A stretch of DNA of 64,000 nucleotides from an uncultured Microbacterium sp. (GTDB lineage: Bacteria > Actinomycetota > Actinomycetes > Actinomycetales > Microbacteriaceae), in the NCBI GenBank assembly GCA_913774665.1, contig CAJYHN010000014.1, positions 27,143-91,142 on the forward strand. Reading direction: 5' to 3'. Both the position numbers and the translations under genes were made by a program. A model generated the notes under the pieces. That model ran no database searches. It saw nothing but the letters and a program-made list of their open reading frames with translations, and was not told where the DNA came from. Below are positions 37,135 to 47,246 of the stretch, piece by piece (within the stretch, counting starts at the first letter, position 1; each line of letters begins with the position of its first letter).

Positions 37135-38097
37135 TCAGTCTCGCGACGCCCAGTACCCGTTGGTTCGCATCTTCATCGACTCGCGCAGGCCGATGGACTG
37201 GTCGATCGCATCGGCCGGCAGACGCAGACGGGGTGCGAGCGCGCCTCGACGCCATCCCTCCCACCGGCCGGCGAGCGAGACCACGTCGCGACGCAGCACG
37301 AGGCGCGCGCCCGTGACGATCGCCTCGACGAGGAGCGCCCGCAGGCCCCACCGTGAGCGCAGCACGCCGTACTTGCGCAGCAGGTACCCGCGCGCGAACC
37401 CGGACAGACGGCGCTGACGCACCGACTCCTTGCCGGCGCTGGCCCCACCCAGGTGCGTTCCTGAGGGCTCGGGGAGCGCGACGCACGACCATCCGGCCAC
37501 CCGTAGGCGGAAGGCGAGGTCGAGTTCCTCGCCGTACATGAAGATGTTCGTGTCGAACAGGCCCACCTCATCGAGCGCTGCGCGACGGTAGACCGCCACG
37601 GCGCCGTAAGGTCCGAGAACGGGCGGGTGCTCGGCATCCGCTCTCGTACGTTCTGCACCGTGGAACCGGACGAAACCCGCCCCTGTCACATCGGCCACGA
37701 TGCCGTACGAGTCGACGGTGCCATCGGGGGCGAGGAGAAGGGTCGCGGCGCTTCCGACGCGGGATGCCGGGTCGTCGGGGAGGGCGCGGAGAGCCGCCGC
37801 CGCGGCGTCGGGTTCGAGGACGACGTCGCTGTTCACCAGCATGACGAGGCGACCTTGACTCGCGGACATGCCGACGTTGCACGTACGGGCGAACCCGAGG
37901 TTGACCTCGTTGCGGATGAGAGTGACCTCGGGGAACTCGACAGCGATCCGGTCGGCGGTGTCGTCGGGCGACAGATCATCGACCACGATGACACGGGCCG
38001 GGACGCTCTGCGCGAGGGCGGCGCCGATGCACGAGTGCACGAATTCCCACCCCCCGTGGACGGGGATGACGAGATCGACCTCGGGAGCAGCAGTCAT
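37135..38097 (-). CDS. Glycosyltransferase family 2, rhamnosyltransferase-like
   Basis: A 320-residue GT-A enzyme: DLVIPVHGGWEF, VIVVDDLSPDDTAD, NEVNLGFARTCNVG and LVNSDVVLEPD, followed by YGEELDLAFRL. This layout resembles WbbL-type rhamnosyltransferases, and the rml operon directly downstream fits, but the donor is inferred. The start is the ATG at 38097 with GGAAGG about ten bases ahead; the longer upstream frame lacks support. It is divergent from the next GT2 gene. Confidence 0.8.
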   Translation of the reverse strand: MTAAPEVDLVIPVHGGWEFVHSCIGAALAQSVPARVIVVDDLSPDDTADRIAVEFPEVTLIRNEVNLGFARTCNVGMSASQGRLVMLVNSDVVLEPDAAAAALRALPDDPASRVGSAATLLLAPDGTVDSYGIVADVTGAGFVRFHGAERTRADAEHPPVLGPYGAVAVYRRAALDEVGLFDTNIFMYGEELDLAFRLRVAGWSCVALPEPSGTHLGGASAGKESVRQRRLSGFARGYLLRKYGVLRSRWGLRALLVEAIVTGARLVLRRDVVSLAGRWEGWRRGALAPRLRLPADAIDQSIGLRESMKMRTNGYWASRD

Positions 38098-38254
38098 ACC
38101 TGGTCGGCCTTCCGGTGGGGCGAGCGCTCGGCCCTCAGGCGCAGTCCCGGACGGATGTCGGGATGCCCACGGAGCCGGAACGACCAGTTTAGTCTCGACG
38201 TTTCTCTGCCATGACGGTAGATAGCATGGACGGGTCTTCCCGACGCCTCCCGCC

Positions 38255-39250
38255 ATGACTGCATTCGAACCCGCCCCCGCCCCCGGCTACGTCGTCCTCG
38301 CGGCCTACCAGCCGCCTGAGGTGCTGTTCACTCGACAGCTCCGCTCCATCCAGGCGCAGACCCTTTCCGCCTTCCGGTGCATCATCGTCGCCGACGGTGG
38401 TGCCGACGACGTGCGGGCCATGATGCGACACGCGGTCGGAGAGGACGATCGGTTCGCAGTGGCCGGTTTCGATGAGCGCGTCGGTTTCTACCGCAACTTC
38501 GAGCGGGGACTCGCCGAGGTGCCCCTCGATGCCCCGTGGGTCGCCCTGAGCGACCAAGACGACGAATGGATGCCGGACAAGCTCGCCGTCCTCGTCTCGG
38601 CTCTCGACCGGGCGGCTCTGGTCAGCGGCCAAGCGCGCGTGGTGACGTATCCCGACGGCGTCGTGGTGGCGGCATCCACTCATCGACGATCGGTGTCCGC
38701 TCCGGCCCTCGTCCTCGAGAATCAGTTCTCGGGAGCGCTCTGCGTGTTCCGTGGATCGTTGCTGCAGACGGCGCTGCCGTTTCCGCACTATCCGGGACCC
38801 GCCCAGGTGCACGACCACTGGCTCGCCGTCTGCGCCGCCGTCACGGACGGCCTCGATGTGGTCGATCGGGTGGTGCAGGACTACGTCCAGCATTCCTCGA
38901 ACGTGCTCGGTGAGGCGGATACCGCCCGCCTCGGGTGGCGACAGACCCTGCGTCGTCGGCGCGAAGCCCTCCGGGCCGAGACCGACGTGCGCGGCCTGCG
39001 CGCCGTCGCGAAGTCGTTGTACGCCGTGAATGCGGGGTGGACCGAGGCGATGGTCGACACGCTGGCCGCGCGCGTCGACGACGAACGGGCCCGACAGCTC
39101 GCGGCCGCCTTCAGTGGGCATCGACGACGCGGACGCAACGTGCGCACAGTCGTCGCCGCGGCGCGTCGTGGCGAGATCAGCCCGCGGACAGCCGTCGTGC
39201 ACCTCATCGGAAGTGCGGCGTGGACCGTCACCGGGGGACGGCGCTCGTAG
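38255..39250 (+). CDS. Glycosyltransferase family 2
   Basis: A 331-residue GT-A enzyme. It has VVLAAYQPPEVLFTRQLRSI, CIIVADGGADD, the donor motif ALSDQDDEWMPDKL at about residue 92 and VHDHWLAVCAA near 190. SDQDD is typical of rhamnosyl- and glucosyl-transferases of capsule loci. The C-terminal ~100 residues are Arg-rich and helical. TAGCAT at 38222-38227 could be a -10; no Shine-Dalgarno is visible, so the start is not secure. It is the only plus-strand gene between 31.5 and 46 kb. Confidence 0.78.
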   Translation: MTAFEPAPAPGYVVLAAYQPPEVLFTRQLRSIQAQTLSAFRCIIVADGGADDVRAMMRHAVGEDDRFAVAGFDERVGFYRNFERGLAEVPLDAPWVALSDQDDEWMPDKLAVLVSALDRAALVSGQARVVTYPDGVVVAASTHRRSVSAPALVLENQFSGALCVFRGSLLQTALPFPHYPGPAQVHDHWLAVCAAVTDGLDVVDRVVQDYVQHSSNVLGEADTARLGWRQTLRRRREALRAETDVRGLRAVAKSLYAVNAGWTEAMVDTLAARVDDERARQLAAAFSGHRRRGRNVRTVVAAARRGEISPRTAVVHLIGSAAWTVTGGRRS

Positions 39251-39271
39251 CCGAGCCCTGGCGGTCTCGTC

Positions 39272-40504
39272 TCAGGCGCGGGCGACGACTGCGCGCTGGC
39301 GGAGGATCTCTTTCGTCGCCGCGATGCCGACGACGGTGAGCACGACGACTTCCGACGCGGCCAACCCCCACACCACCGCAGTTGCCCCGGCGGTAGCACC
39401 CAGCAGCACCATGACGGGCAGCCCGACGCACGCCGACGAGACGATCGCGGCGAGGACGACGCGGTTGCGGTTCGCAGGGACGAGCACGTTGCGGATGAGC
39501 GGCGTCGTCAGCGAGATGATGAGGTAGGTCACCCCGTACGCCGGGAACATCGACGGGGGAGGCGCGACCGCCGATCCGAGGAACGCCGCGGTCAGCCACG
39601 GCCCGAGCAGAACCAGCACCAGCAGGCCCACGACCCCCACCACGAGGTGCAGAGCGAGCGCCACGAGGTGACGTCGTGTGCGGCCCTGCTCCCACGAGGC
39701 CTCCAGGACCCACTTCTGCAGGGTGTTGCCGACGATGAGGATCGCGGTCAGGCCGACACGGTAGAGCTTGTCGGCAGAGGTGAGCTCGGCGGCGGCCTGC
39801 GTGCCCACGAGACCCTGTGTGATCGGCACGGGGGCGGTCGTATAGCTGCCCCCCAAGCCGTCGGCGCTCGCGAGGGGGAGGTTCTGACGGAAGCTCCTGC
39901 CGATGTCGGCCAGGTGGAACGGGGGGATGACCCGGCCGAACAGGTGAACGTGGAGAGCGGCGAGGCCCACGAGGGTCCCGGCGATCATCAGGAGCGGGTA
40001 GGCCACGATCTGGCCGGTGAGCTGCATGACGAGAGCGCTGCCCGCGGTGAAGACGGCCATCGGGATCGCTTCGTACCACAGCACCATTCGCGCACGACCC
40101 GTGCCCACGGCGTACCACGACATTGTGAGACCGGTCAGGCCTGTCGCCAGAACGACGAGCGCGGCGACTCCGCCGAACGCGCCGCCGACGAGGGCCGCGG
40201 CTATCCACGCCGCCACGCCGCCCACGACGGCGAAGACGGCCAGACGTGACCAGAAGCTGTGCGCATAGACCTCGCGCCGTGCGCCGTCGTGCTCCGCCAT
40301 GGCGATGCGGGCGCCGCCGGCGACGTTCCAGCCGTAGCTCGAGATCATCGCGAGGAGGCTGCCCAGTGCCTGACCCGTGCCGATCGCCGCCCATCCGTCT
40401 GCCCCCTGGATGCGTGCCGCGATGGGCAGCACGAGCAGGGGCACGACGGCGACGATCATCGGCGCCGTGCCGAAGCCGATGAGGCGCGCGAGAAGGACCT
40501 TCAT
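39272..40504 (-). CDS. Polysaccharide flippase-like membrane protein (Wzx/MOP superfamily)
   Basis: A 410-residue protein with about twelve membrane segments. Residues SFRQNLPLASADGL and LYRVGLTAILIVGNTLQKW lie in the loops where Wzx proteins have conserved polar residues. It would flip undecaprenyl-diphosphate-linked repeat units. The ATG at 40504 overlaps the upstream glycosyltransferase stop (ATGA). It ends 21 bases from a convergent gene. A second export route, the ABC transporter at 31.6-33.7 kb, is also present. Confidence 0.8.
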   Translation of the reverse strand: MKVLLARLIGFGTAPMIVAVVPLLVLPIAARIQGADGWAAIGTGQALGSLLAMISSYGWNVAGGARIAMAEHDGARREVYAHSFWSRLAVFAVVGGVAAWIAAALVGGAFGGVAALVVLATGLTGLTMSWYAVGTGRARMVLWYEAIPMAVFTAGSALVMQLTGQIVAYPLLMIAGTLVGLAALHVHLFGRVIPPFHLADIGRSFRQNLPLASADGLGGSYTTAPVPITQGLVGTQAAAELTSADKLYRVGLTAILIVGNTLQKWVLEASWEQGRTRRHLVALALHLVVGVVGLLVLVLLGPWLTAAFLGSAVAPPPSMFPAYGVTYLIISLTTPLIRNVLVPANRNRVVLAAIVSSACVGLPVMVLLGATAGATAVVWGLAASEVVVLTVVGIAATKEILRQRAVVARA

Positions 40505-41628
40505 CGACGATGCCCCAACAACACCTGATCGAGCACGTCCGCGGTCGCCTCGGCCGCGGAATCCCACGTGAAGCGCGCCGCCCACCGCTGGGCCTGGGCG
40601 CGCGCGGCGTCGTCGGCGGGAGCACGCAGCGCCGCCGTGAGCGCGGCACCGAAGGCGGCGGGATCCGTCGCATCGGCGTAGTGCGCGGCGTCACCGCCGA
40701 CCTCCCGCAGGACGGGGACATCATGGGTGAGGACCGGCACACGCCGGCGCAGCGCGTCGATGACGGGCAGGCCGAAGCCCTCGGCGAGGGAGGGGCAGAC
40801 GTAGAGGTCGGCGGCCTGGTAGAGCGCCTCGAGCTGATCGTCGCCGACCCAGCCCGGCAGGATGACGTCGTGCTCCAGACCGAGACGGACCACGTCGCCG
40901 GTGAGCGGGTCGGGCAGGCGGCTGCCGGCGATGACGACCACGGGTCGATCGGCGGGGGCGATCGTGGCGAGGGCCGCGAGCAGTCCCGGGAAGTTCTTGT
41001 GCGGCATGCGGTTGCCGACGCTCAGCACGAGGGGACGGCCCGCGGGCAGTGCGAGGGACGACAGTATGCCACGGGGGTCGTCCACCGGGCGAGGTTCCGA
41101 GCTGCCGTTGTGCACCACCGAGACGCGCCCGGCCGGTATGGCGAGGAAGCGACCGATGCTGTCGGCCGCCGCATGCGACACCGTGATCACGCGGTCGGCG
41201 GTCTGCGCCGAACGACGCATGAGGGTCGAAGTCATCGCGCGCTGGGCGCGCTGGGCGAGACCGCCGGGGATCTCGTCGTAGATGGCGTCGTGCACCGTGA
41301 CCACGCGCGGGACGCCGCGGAAGACGGGCCCGAAGTTGGCGGGCGCCCACACCAGGTCGGCTCGGCCCCGCCGTGCGAGCAGGTCGGTCGCCGCGACCGC
41401 GCCCAGGGCCCAGCTCGCGGGGTCGGCTCCGACCCACGGCACGGTCTGCACGCGACCGGGGAAGAACGCCGATACGCGGTCGGCTCCGGCACGGCCGGTC
41501 AGGGCGGCGAAGCGCGTACCCGGAAGGAGATCGGCGAGACGGGGGAGCAGCTCGCGGACGTAGGTCTCGGTGCCCCCGCGCGAGCCGGTGAACCCCAGGA
41601 GATCGACGAGGATGCGGCGGTCGGCCAT
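40501..41628 (-). CDS. Glycosyltransferase family 4
   Basis: A 375-residue GT-B enzyme. The N-terminal domain has LVDLLGFTGSRGGTETYVREL and VTVHDAIYDEIPGG; ITVSHAAADSIGRFL marks the acceptor side. The donor domain has LSVGNRMPHKNF and the retaining E-x7-E motif in SLAEGFGLPVIDAL. This resembles mannosyltransferases (WbdA/WbaZ group), and manA is elsewhere in the locus, but the donor is unproved. Its ATG shares one base with the upstream stop (TGATG). Confidence 0.85.
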   Translation of the reverse strand: MADRRILVDLLGFTGSRGGTETYVRELLPRLADLLPGTRFAALTGRAGADRVSAFFPGRVQTVPWVGADPASWALGAVAATDLLARRGRADLVWAPANFGPVFRGVPRVVTVHDAIYDEIPGGLAQRAQRAMTSTLMRRSAQTADRVITVSHAAADSIGRFLAIPAGRVSVVHNGSSEPRPVDDPRGILSSLALPAGRPLVLSVGNRMPHKNFPGLLAALATIAPADRPVVVIAGSRLPDPLTGDVVRLGLEHDVILPGWVGDDQLEALYQAADLYVCPSLAEGFGLPVIDALRRRVPVLTHDVPVLREVGGDAAHYADATDPAAFGAALTAALRAPADDAARAQAQRWAARFTWDSAAEATADVLDQVLLGHRR

Positions 41629-42824
41629 CAGCTCTCGATGACGGCTTCGGGGCGCTGCTCGCGCCGCGGCGTCGTGAGCACGCCGGAGAAGAAGCTCATC
41701 ATGGCGGTCTGGAAGCCCAGGATGATCAGCAGCGCGCTCGGCACGGCGATGCGCACGGCCTGGGCGGCGTTCTGCTGGCCGAAATCGAGGTTGCCCCACA
41801 GCGCGACCTGCACGATGCCGATGACGATGCCAAGGAAGAACAGGCCCACACCGATCAGCAGGCCGCGCTCGGCGGACCATTTGGCGACGATCCGTCGGTA
41901 ACGCTCACTCGTCGGGAGGAAGCCCTCCTGTGTGGCGTATAGCTTCGTCAACCAGAAGAACAAGAGTGATTGGAACCCGATCACGCATAGGGCGCTCGCG
42001 TAGACCATGGTCGTGACGTCGAAGCCGACGCCGCCGATGTTCACCCCGCCGAAGGCCAGCACCGCAACGGCGATCGCGCCGAGGAAGAACGCGACCAGAC
42101 CCGGGTAGACGAACAGCCACCGGGGGGCGAAGAGCAGGAGGAAGCGCAGGTGGCGCCAGCCGTCGTGCCAGCTACGCAGGTGCGGCGGGCGCGAGCGGCC
42201 GTCCTTCTTCAGCGTCGTCGGCACCTCCTCGATGCGGAAGCGGGCGAGCGAGGCGCGCACCACCATCTCGGAGGCGAACTCCATACCGGTGGTCTGCAGG
42301 TCGAGCTCGCGGATGCGGGCGCGGTTGAAGCCGCGCAGCCCGCAGTGGAAGTCGCGGATGCCCGGCTTGAAGAACAGCTCGCCGATGAACGAGAGCACCG
42401 GGTTGCCGAGGTACTTGTGCAGCGGCGGCATGGCGCCCGGCTCGATGCCGCCGCGGAAGCGGTTGCCCATGACGAGGTCGGCGCCGGCGCGCAGGCGCTC
42501 GACGAAGGGCTCGAGGTTCTCGAAGTCGTAGCTGTCGTCGGCGTCGGCCATGATGATGTACCGGCCGCGGGCCGTCTCGATGCCGTTGATGAGAGCGGCA
42601 CCGTATCCGCGGCGCGGGGCGTGCGAGACGCGCGCGCCGAGGCTCTCGGCGAGGGCCTGCGAGCCGTCGGTGCTCCCGTTGTCGGAGATGAGGATCTCGC
42701 CCTGGATACCGCTGCGCTCGAGGAAGCCCTGCGCCTTGCGGATGCAGACCTCCAGCGTCTCGACCTCGTTGAGGCAGGGCATGAGGATCGTCAACTCGAG
42801 GTCGGACGGTGCGGGAGTGGTCAC
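41628..42824 (-). CDS. Polyprenyl-phosphate glycosyltransferase with C-terminal membrane segments (GT2)
   Basis: A 398-residue protein. Residues ~1-230 form a DPM1-like GT-A domain: LTILMPCLNEVETLE, ISDNGSTDGS, IIMADADDSYDFE and the acceptor loop RFRGGIEPGAMPPLHKYLGN. This loop and DFHCGLRGFNR are standard in enzymes that glycosylate undecaprenyl phosphate. Four membrane segments (~240-385) follow. The GTG start overlaps the stop of the GT4 gene upstream in the operon. It probably makes a lipid-linked monosaccharide donor for GT-C enzymes. Confidence 0.85.
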   Translation of the reverse strand: MTTPAPSDLELTILMPCLNEVETLEVCIRKAQGFLERSGIQGEILISDNGSTDGSQALAESLGARVSHAPRRGYGAALINGIETARGRYIIMADADDSYDFENLEPFVERLRAGADLVMGNRFRGGIEPGAMPPLHKYLGNPVLSFIGELFFKPGIRDFHCGLRGFNRARIRELDLQTTGMEFASEMVVRASLARFRIEEVPTTLKKDGRSRPPHLRSWHDGWRHLRFLLLFAPRWLFVYPGLVAFFLGAIAVAVLAFGGVNIGGVGFDVTTMVYASALCVIGFQSLLFFWLTKLYATQEGFLPTSERYRRIVAKWSAERGLLIGVGLFFLGIVIGIVQVALWGNLDFGQQNAAQAVRIAVPSALLIILGFQTAMMSFFSGVLTTPRREQRPEAVIES

Positions 42825-44017
42825 GGGCTGTCTTCTTTCGTCTTCACCGTGGCGGGGCTCGGCAGCGGCAGAGCCGAGAGGATGCCTTCCACGGTGCGGC
42901 GGATGGTTCGGGTGCCGACGGCGGTGTCGTACCAGGCGCGCGAAGACCGGCGCAGGTCGTCACCTCCGTCGGCGACGTCCCGGATGGCCCGGGCGAGGTC
43001 GGCGGGTCGAGTGGTGGGTGAGACGACGCCGTTGACGTCGCTCTCGATGAGTTCGGTGGCGGCGTTGCCCTCATCGGCGACGAGGACGACGGGGGTGCCG
43101 TGCGCGTTCGCCTCGACGACGACGAGACCGTACCCCTCGCGGCGAGAGGGGTTCGCGAGGGCCAGGGCGCCGTGCAGGAGACGGTCCAGCTCAGACTCGG
43201 ACACGAAGCCGGGGAAGTCGGTCCACGACTCCCCGCCCACGCGGTGGACTTCGGCCCGGACGGCCTCGGAGCTGGGACCGGTGCCGAGGATCACGAGGCG
43301 CAGGTCGGGGATGTTCTCACGGGCCGCGGCGATCGCGGCGGGGAGGACGTCTACCCGCTTGTCGGGGATGTGGCGACCGGCATAGAGCACGTACGGGGGA
43401 GTCGCGGCCGATGCGGGGGGAGCCACCTCGACGGCACCGTCGATGAGCCCGGGGCTGACGAGGGGCTCGCAACGCAGTCCTTCGCGGAGCAGACGGGTGG
43501 CCGAGAGCTGCGAGTGGCAGGTCGCCAGCGGGGTGATCGCGATAGCGGCTCGCTGCAGGACCCAGGCGATCGTGCCGGTGACGGTGCCCGAGTACTCGAT
43601 CCACTGACGGCGGTGCCACACCTCGAGGTAGTCCACGACGAGCTTCGTCCCCGACCCGAGCAGGGCGAGGCGCGCAGCGAAGACGTTGAAGATCGGCAGT
43701 CCGCTGACGATGACGGCGGCATATCGCCGGCGTCGGCGCACCAGAGCGCCGAAGAGACCGGCCGCGTAGCGGAGGGCTGCGGGGATGCGGCGCACACCAT
43801 CGGCGGAGTAGAGGGAGAGGCGAGGGGTGATCGGGAGGATGCGGAAGAGCCCCTCCGTCGGAGTCTCGCCGTCCCACTGTCGAGAGGTGAGGTAGTCGAC
43901 GTCGAAGCCCGAGCGTCCGAGCTCCTCGGCGAAGGCGCGATACTGCCGCTCGCCCCCTCCGGTGGAGTACGGGAACAGGCAGTCGTACGCGACTGCGAGA
44001 GTCGAGGTGCGGGACAC
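42821..44017 (-). CDS. Glycosyltransferase family 4
   Basis: A 398-residue GT-B enzyme with LAVAYDCLFPYSTGGGERQ, VDYLEVWHRRQW, LYAGRHIPDKRVDVL and the E-x7-E motif in PSRREGYGLVVVEANAHGTP. The GTG start at 44017 lies one base past the stop of the membrane protein gene upstream. Three further glycan genes follow in a tight minus-strand operon (42824 to 39272). Donor and linkage are unknown. Confidence 0.83.
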   Translation of the reverse strand: MSRTSTLAVAYDCLFPYSTGGGERQYRAFAEELGRSGFDVDYLTSRQWDGETPTEGLFRILPITPRLSLYSADGVRRIPAALRYAAGLFGALVRRRRRYAAVIVSGLPIFNVFAARLALLGSGTKLVVDYLEVWHRRQWIEYSGTVTGTIAWVLQRAAIAITPLATCHSQLSATRLLREGLRCEPLVSPGLIDGAVEVAPPASAATPPYVLYAGRHIPDKRVDVLPAAIAAARENIPDLRLVILGTGPSSEAVRAEVHRVGGESWTDFPGFVSESELDRLLHGALALANPSRREGYGLVVVEANAHGTPVVLVADEGNAATELIESDVNGVVSPTTRPADLARAIRDVADGGDDLRRSSRAWYDTAVGTRTIRRTVEGILSALPLPSPATVKTKEDSP

Positions 44018-44018
44018 G

Positions 44019-45935
44019 TCAGCACCCCTCGATGCGGAACAGACGCGCCTCGGGACCCTGGGAGTCCACGAGCACGAGGTGCGCGCCCGGGGTGAGGTCC
44101 TGGATGCCGCTGTACGCCGCCGCACCCGCCGGATCGATGACGTCCTGCGTGCCGAAGTCGAGCACGTAGTCGATGCCCAGCTCGTCGACGGTGCGGCATA
44201 CGGCCGGGTCGGAGTCGATGTCGCGCAGGCGCGCGTTGAGGAAGAGAAGCTCGGGGGAGGGGTTTCCGAAGACGTGCTTCTGCGTCACCTGGCGGTTTGC
44301 GAAGGCGAGGGCGAGAGAGGCGCCGGTGCGAGGGCTGCCGGCGATGAGGGCGTCGGCGGGCGTTTCGTCGTCGAGGCGCTCGAGGAGGGCCTCTTCGTCG
44401 GACGAGAGGATGAGGGAGCTGTCTGTGTAGGCGTAAGCTTCGTGCACCTGGCTGAGAGCGATACGGACGTTCGGGCCAATAGCGACGGAGAACACGGCGG
44501 CGATTCCGACGACGACGGCGCCGACGCGCGCCCACGTCGGCACGCGACGTGCACGGACGGCGGTCCGGAGAAGGTCGACGACCGCCAGGGCTCCGAGAGT
44601 GGCGACGGGAATGGCCACCAAGGGGAGCAGCGCGGCGAGTCGGTTGGAATCGTTGTACCAGGGGTTGGTGAGCAACTGACGCAGGGGACTGTCGATGCGC
44701 AGGCCCGAGGCGACGGCAAACAGCATCACAGCCACGGCGAAAGGCGCCAGGACCGGAAGCAGACGCGGGCGGCGCGCGACGGCGATGAAACCCGCGATCA
44801 GCAGGAGCGAGGCGACAACGGTCGGGGTGAACCCGCGGGGTGCCGCGAACAGTCCCTCGCCGAGTGACTGCGACAGCTGCTGCCACGGGGCCCAGCCCGA
44901 GTGCTCGGCTCCCGTGCGGAAGACCGCGACGGTGCCCGCCAGGGCCACGGCGAAGGCGACCACGGAGACCACCAGGCCGACCACGGCGCCGCGCGTGCGC
45001 TCGGTGACCGCCCGAACAGCGAACGTCGTGATCACGGCAGCTGCTGCGAAGAACAGCAGGCTGAGGAACGCGTTGGGGTGGCCGAGGAACGTTCCGCCCG
45101 CCAGCAGGCAGACGAGGAGGGTCGAACGCACCAGGGCGGGCGCTCCGCGCTCCGGCAGCATCGTCACGATGACCGCGAGGGCGGCGGGCAGCATCGCGTA
45201 TCCGACCAGGTTGGGGTACAGCACACCCCAGTTGAAGAACAGGGCGGGAAAAGCGCCGAACCCGGTGGAAAGTGCGGCGGAGACCACGTACGCGGTGCGT
45301 CGCTGAGCGAAGAAGGCACCGGCCAGGGCCATCACCGACGCGGGCCACAGGATCGATACGATCGCGAGATTCGACCCGTTCACGGCGACGGGGACGGTCG
45401 CCCCGGTGAGCTCGGCGCCGAGCGTGGTGAGGGCGTGCCAGGCGTTCGGGTAGAACCCGATGTCGGAGGTGGACCCGATCTGGAACGGTGAGGCGCTGCC
45501 GTTCTGCAGGCCCAGCGCGATCGCATTCAGGTGGACGATGTTGTCGAAGCGCTGGGCGATGTTGCCCGGGGCGCCGAAGGCACGGGCGAACATGACGGCG
45601 CTGACCACAGCCGTCGCCGCCAGCGAGAGGAGCGCGACCAGCCCGGCCCGGCGTGCACGGGGAGCCGCGTCGACACCGGCGGAACGGCGGAGGACCAACG
45701 CGATGCCGACGACCACGAGAGTGACGAGGGCGAGGGGGAGGAGGTTCCATCGCAAGCCGATGAGGGGAGCGACGGATGCCGCGACGGCCGCGATCGTGAC
45801 CGAGATGGCCGGCGCCAGAAGAAGGCGCTGGGGGCTTCTTGCGCCCCAACCGACGATCACCACGGCGGTGCCGGGAAGGATCAGGACCGCGGCGACCGCG
45901 AGGTACGCCGGAATCGCGCTGATCCAGTCACCCAT
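44019..45935 (-). CDS. Large polytopic membrane protein, DUF6541-like
   Basis: A 638-residue protein with about twelve to fourteen membrane segments in residues 5-490 and an extracytoplasmic C-terminal domain (~500-638) with two Cys (AVCRTV and the terminal EGC). An external loop has ARAFGAPGNIAQRFDNIVHLN with a FDN acidic site, and FYPNAWHAL follows, which recalls GT-C enzymes. GGAG precedes the ATG; TACGAT (complement of 45973-45978) is a likely -10. It heads the minus-strand operon down to the flippase gene. The name is by resemblance only. Confidence 0.65.
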   Translation of the reverse strand: MGDWISAIPAYLAVAAVLILPGTAVVIVGWGARSPQRLLLAPAISVTIAAVAASVAPLIGLRWNLLPLALVTLVVVGIALVLRRSAGVDAAPRARRAGLVALLSLAATAVVSAVMFARAFGAPGNIAQRFDNIVHLNAIALGLQNGSASPFQIGSTSDIGFYPNAWHALTTLGAELTGATVPVAVNGSNLAIVSILWPASVMALAGAFFAQRRTAYVVSAALSTGFGAFPALFFNWGVLYPNLVGYAMLPAALAVIVTMLPERGAPALVRSTLLVCLLAGGTFLGHPNAFLSLLFFAAAAVITTFAVRAVTERTRGAVVGLVVSVVAFAVALAGTVAVFRTGAEHSGWAPWQQLSQSLGEGLFAAPRGFTPTVVASLLLIAGFIAVARRPRLLPVLAPFAVAVMLFAVASGLRIDSPLRQLLTNPWYNDSNRLAALLPLVAIPVATLGALAVVDLLRTAVRARRVPTWARVGAVVVGIAAVFSVAIGPNVRIALSQVHEAYAYTDSSLILSSDEEALLERLDDETPADALIAGSPRTGASLALAFANRQVTQKHVFGNPSPELLFLNARLRDIDSDPAVCRTVDELGIDYVLDFGTQDVIDPAGAAAYSGIQDLTPGAHLVLVDSQGPEARLFRIEGC

Positions 45936-46036
45936 GCAATTCCGTCTCCGTCTGCGGCCGTTTCGACACGCCATCGTATCGGACTGTCTCTGCGGGCCCC
46001 CTGAGCGCGGCCGCCGAGGCTCGGATGTGCCCCGGG

Positions 46037-47239
<1,203 letters not shown>

Positions 47240-47246
47240 CCTCGTC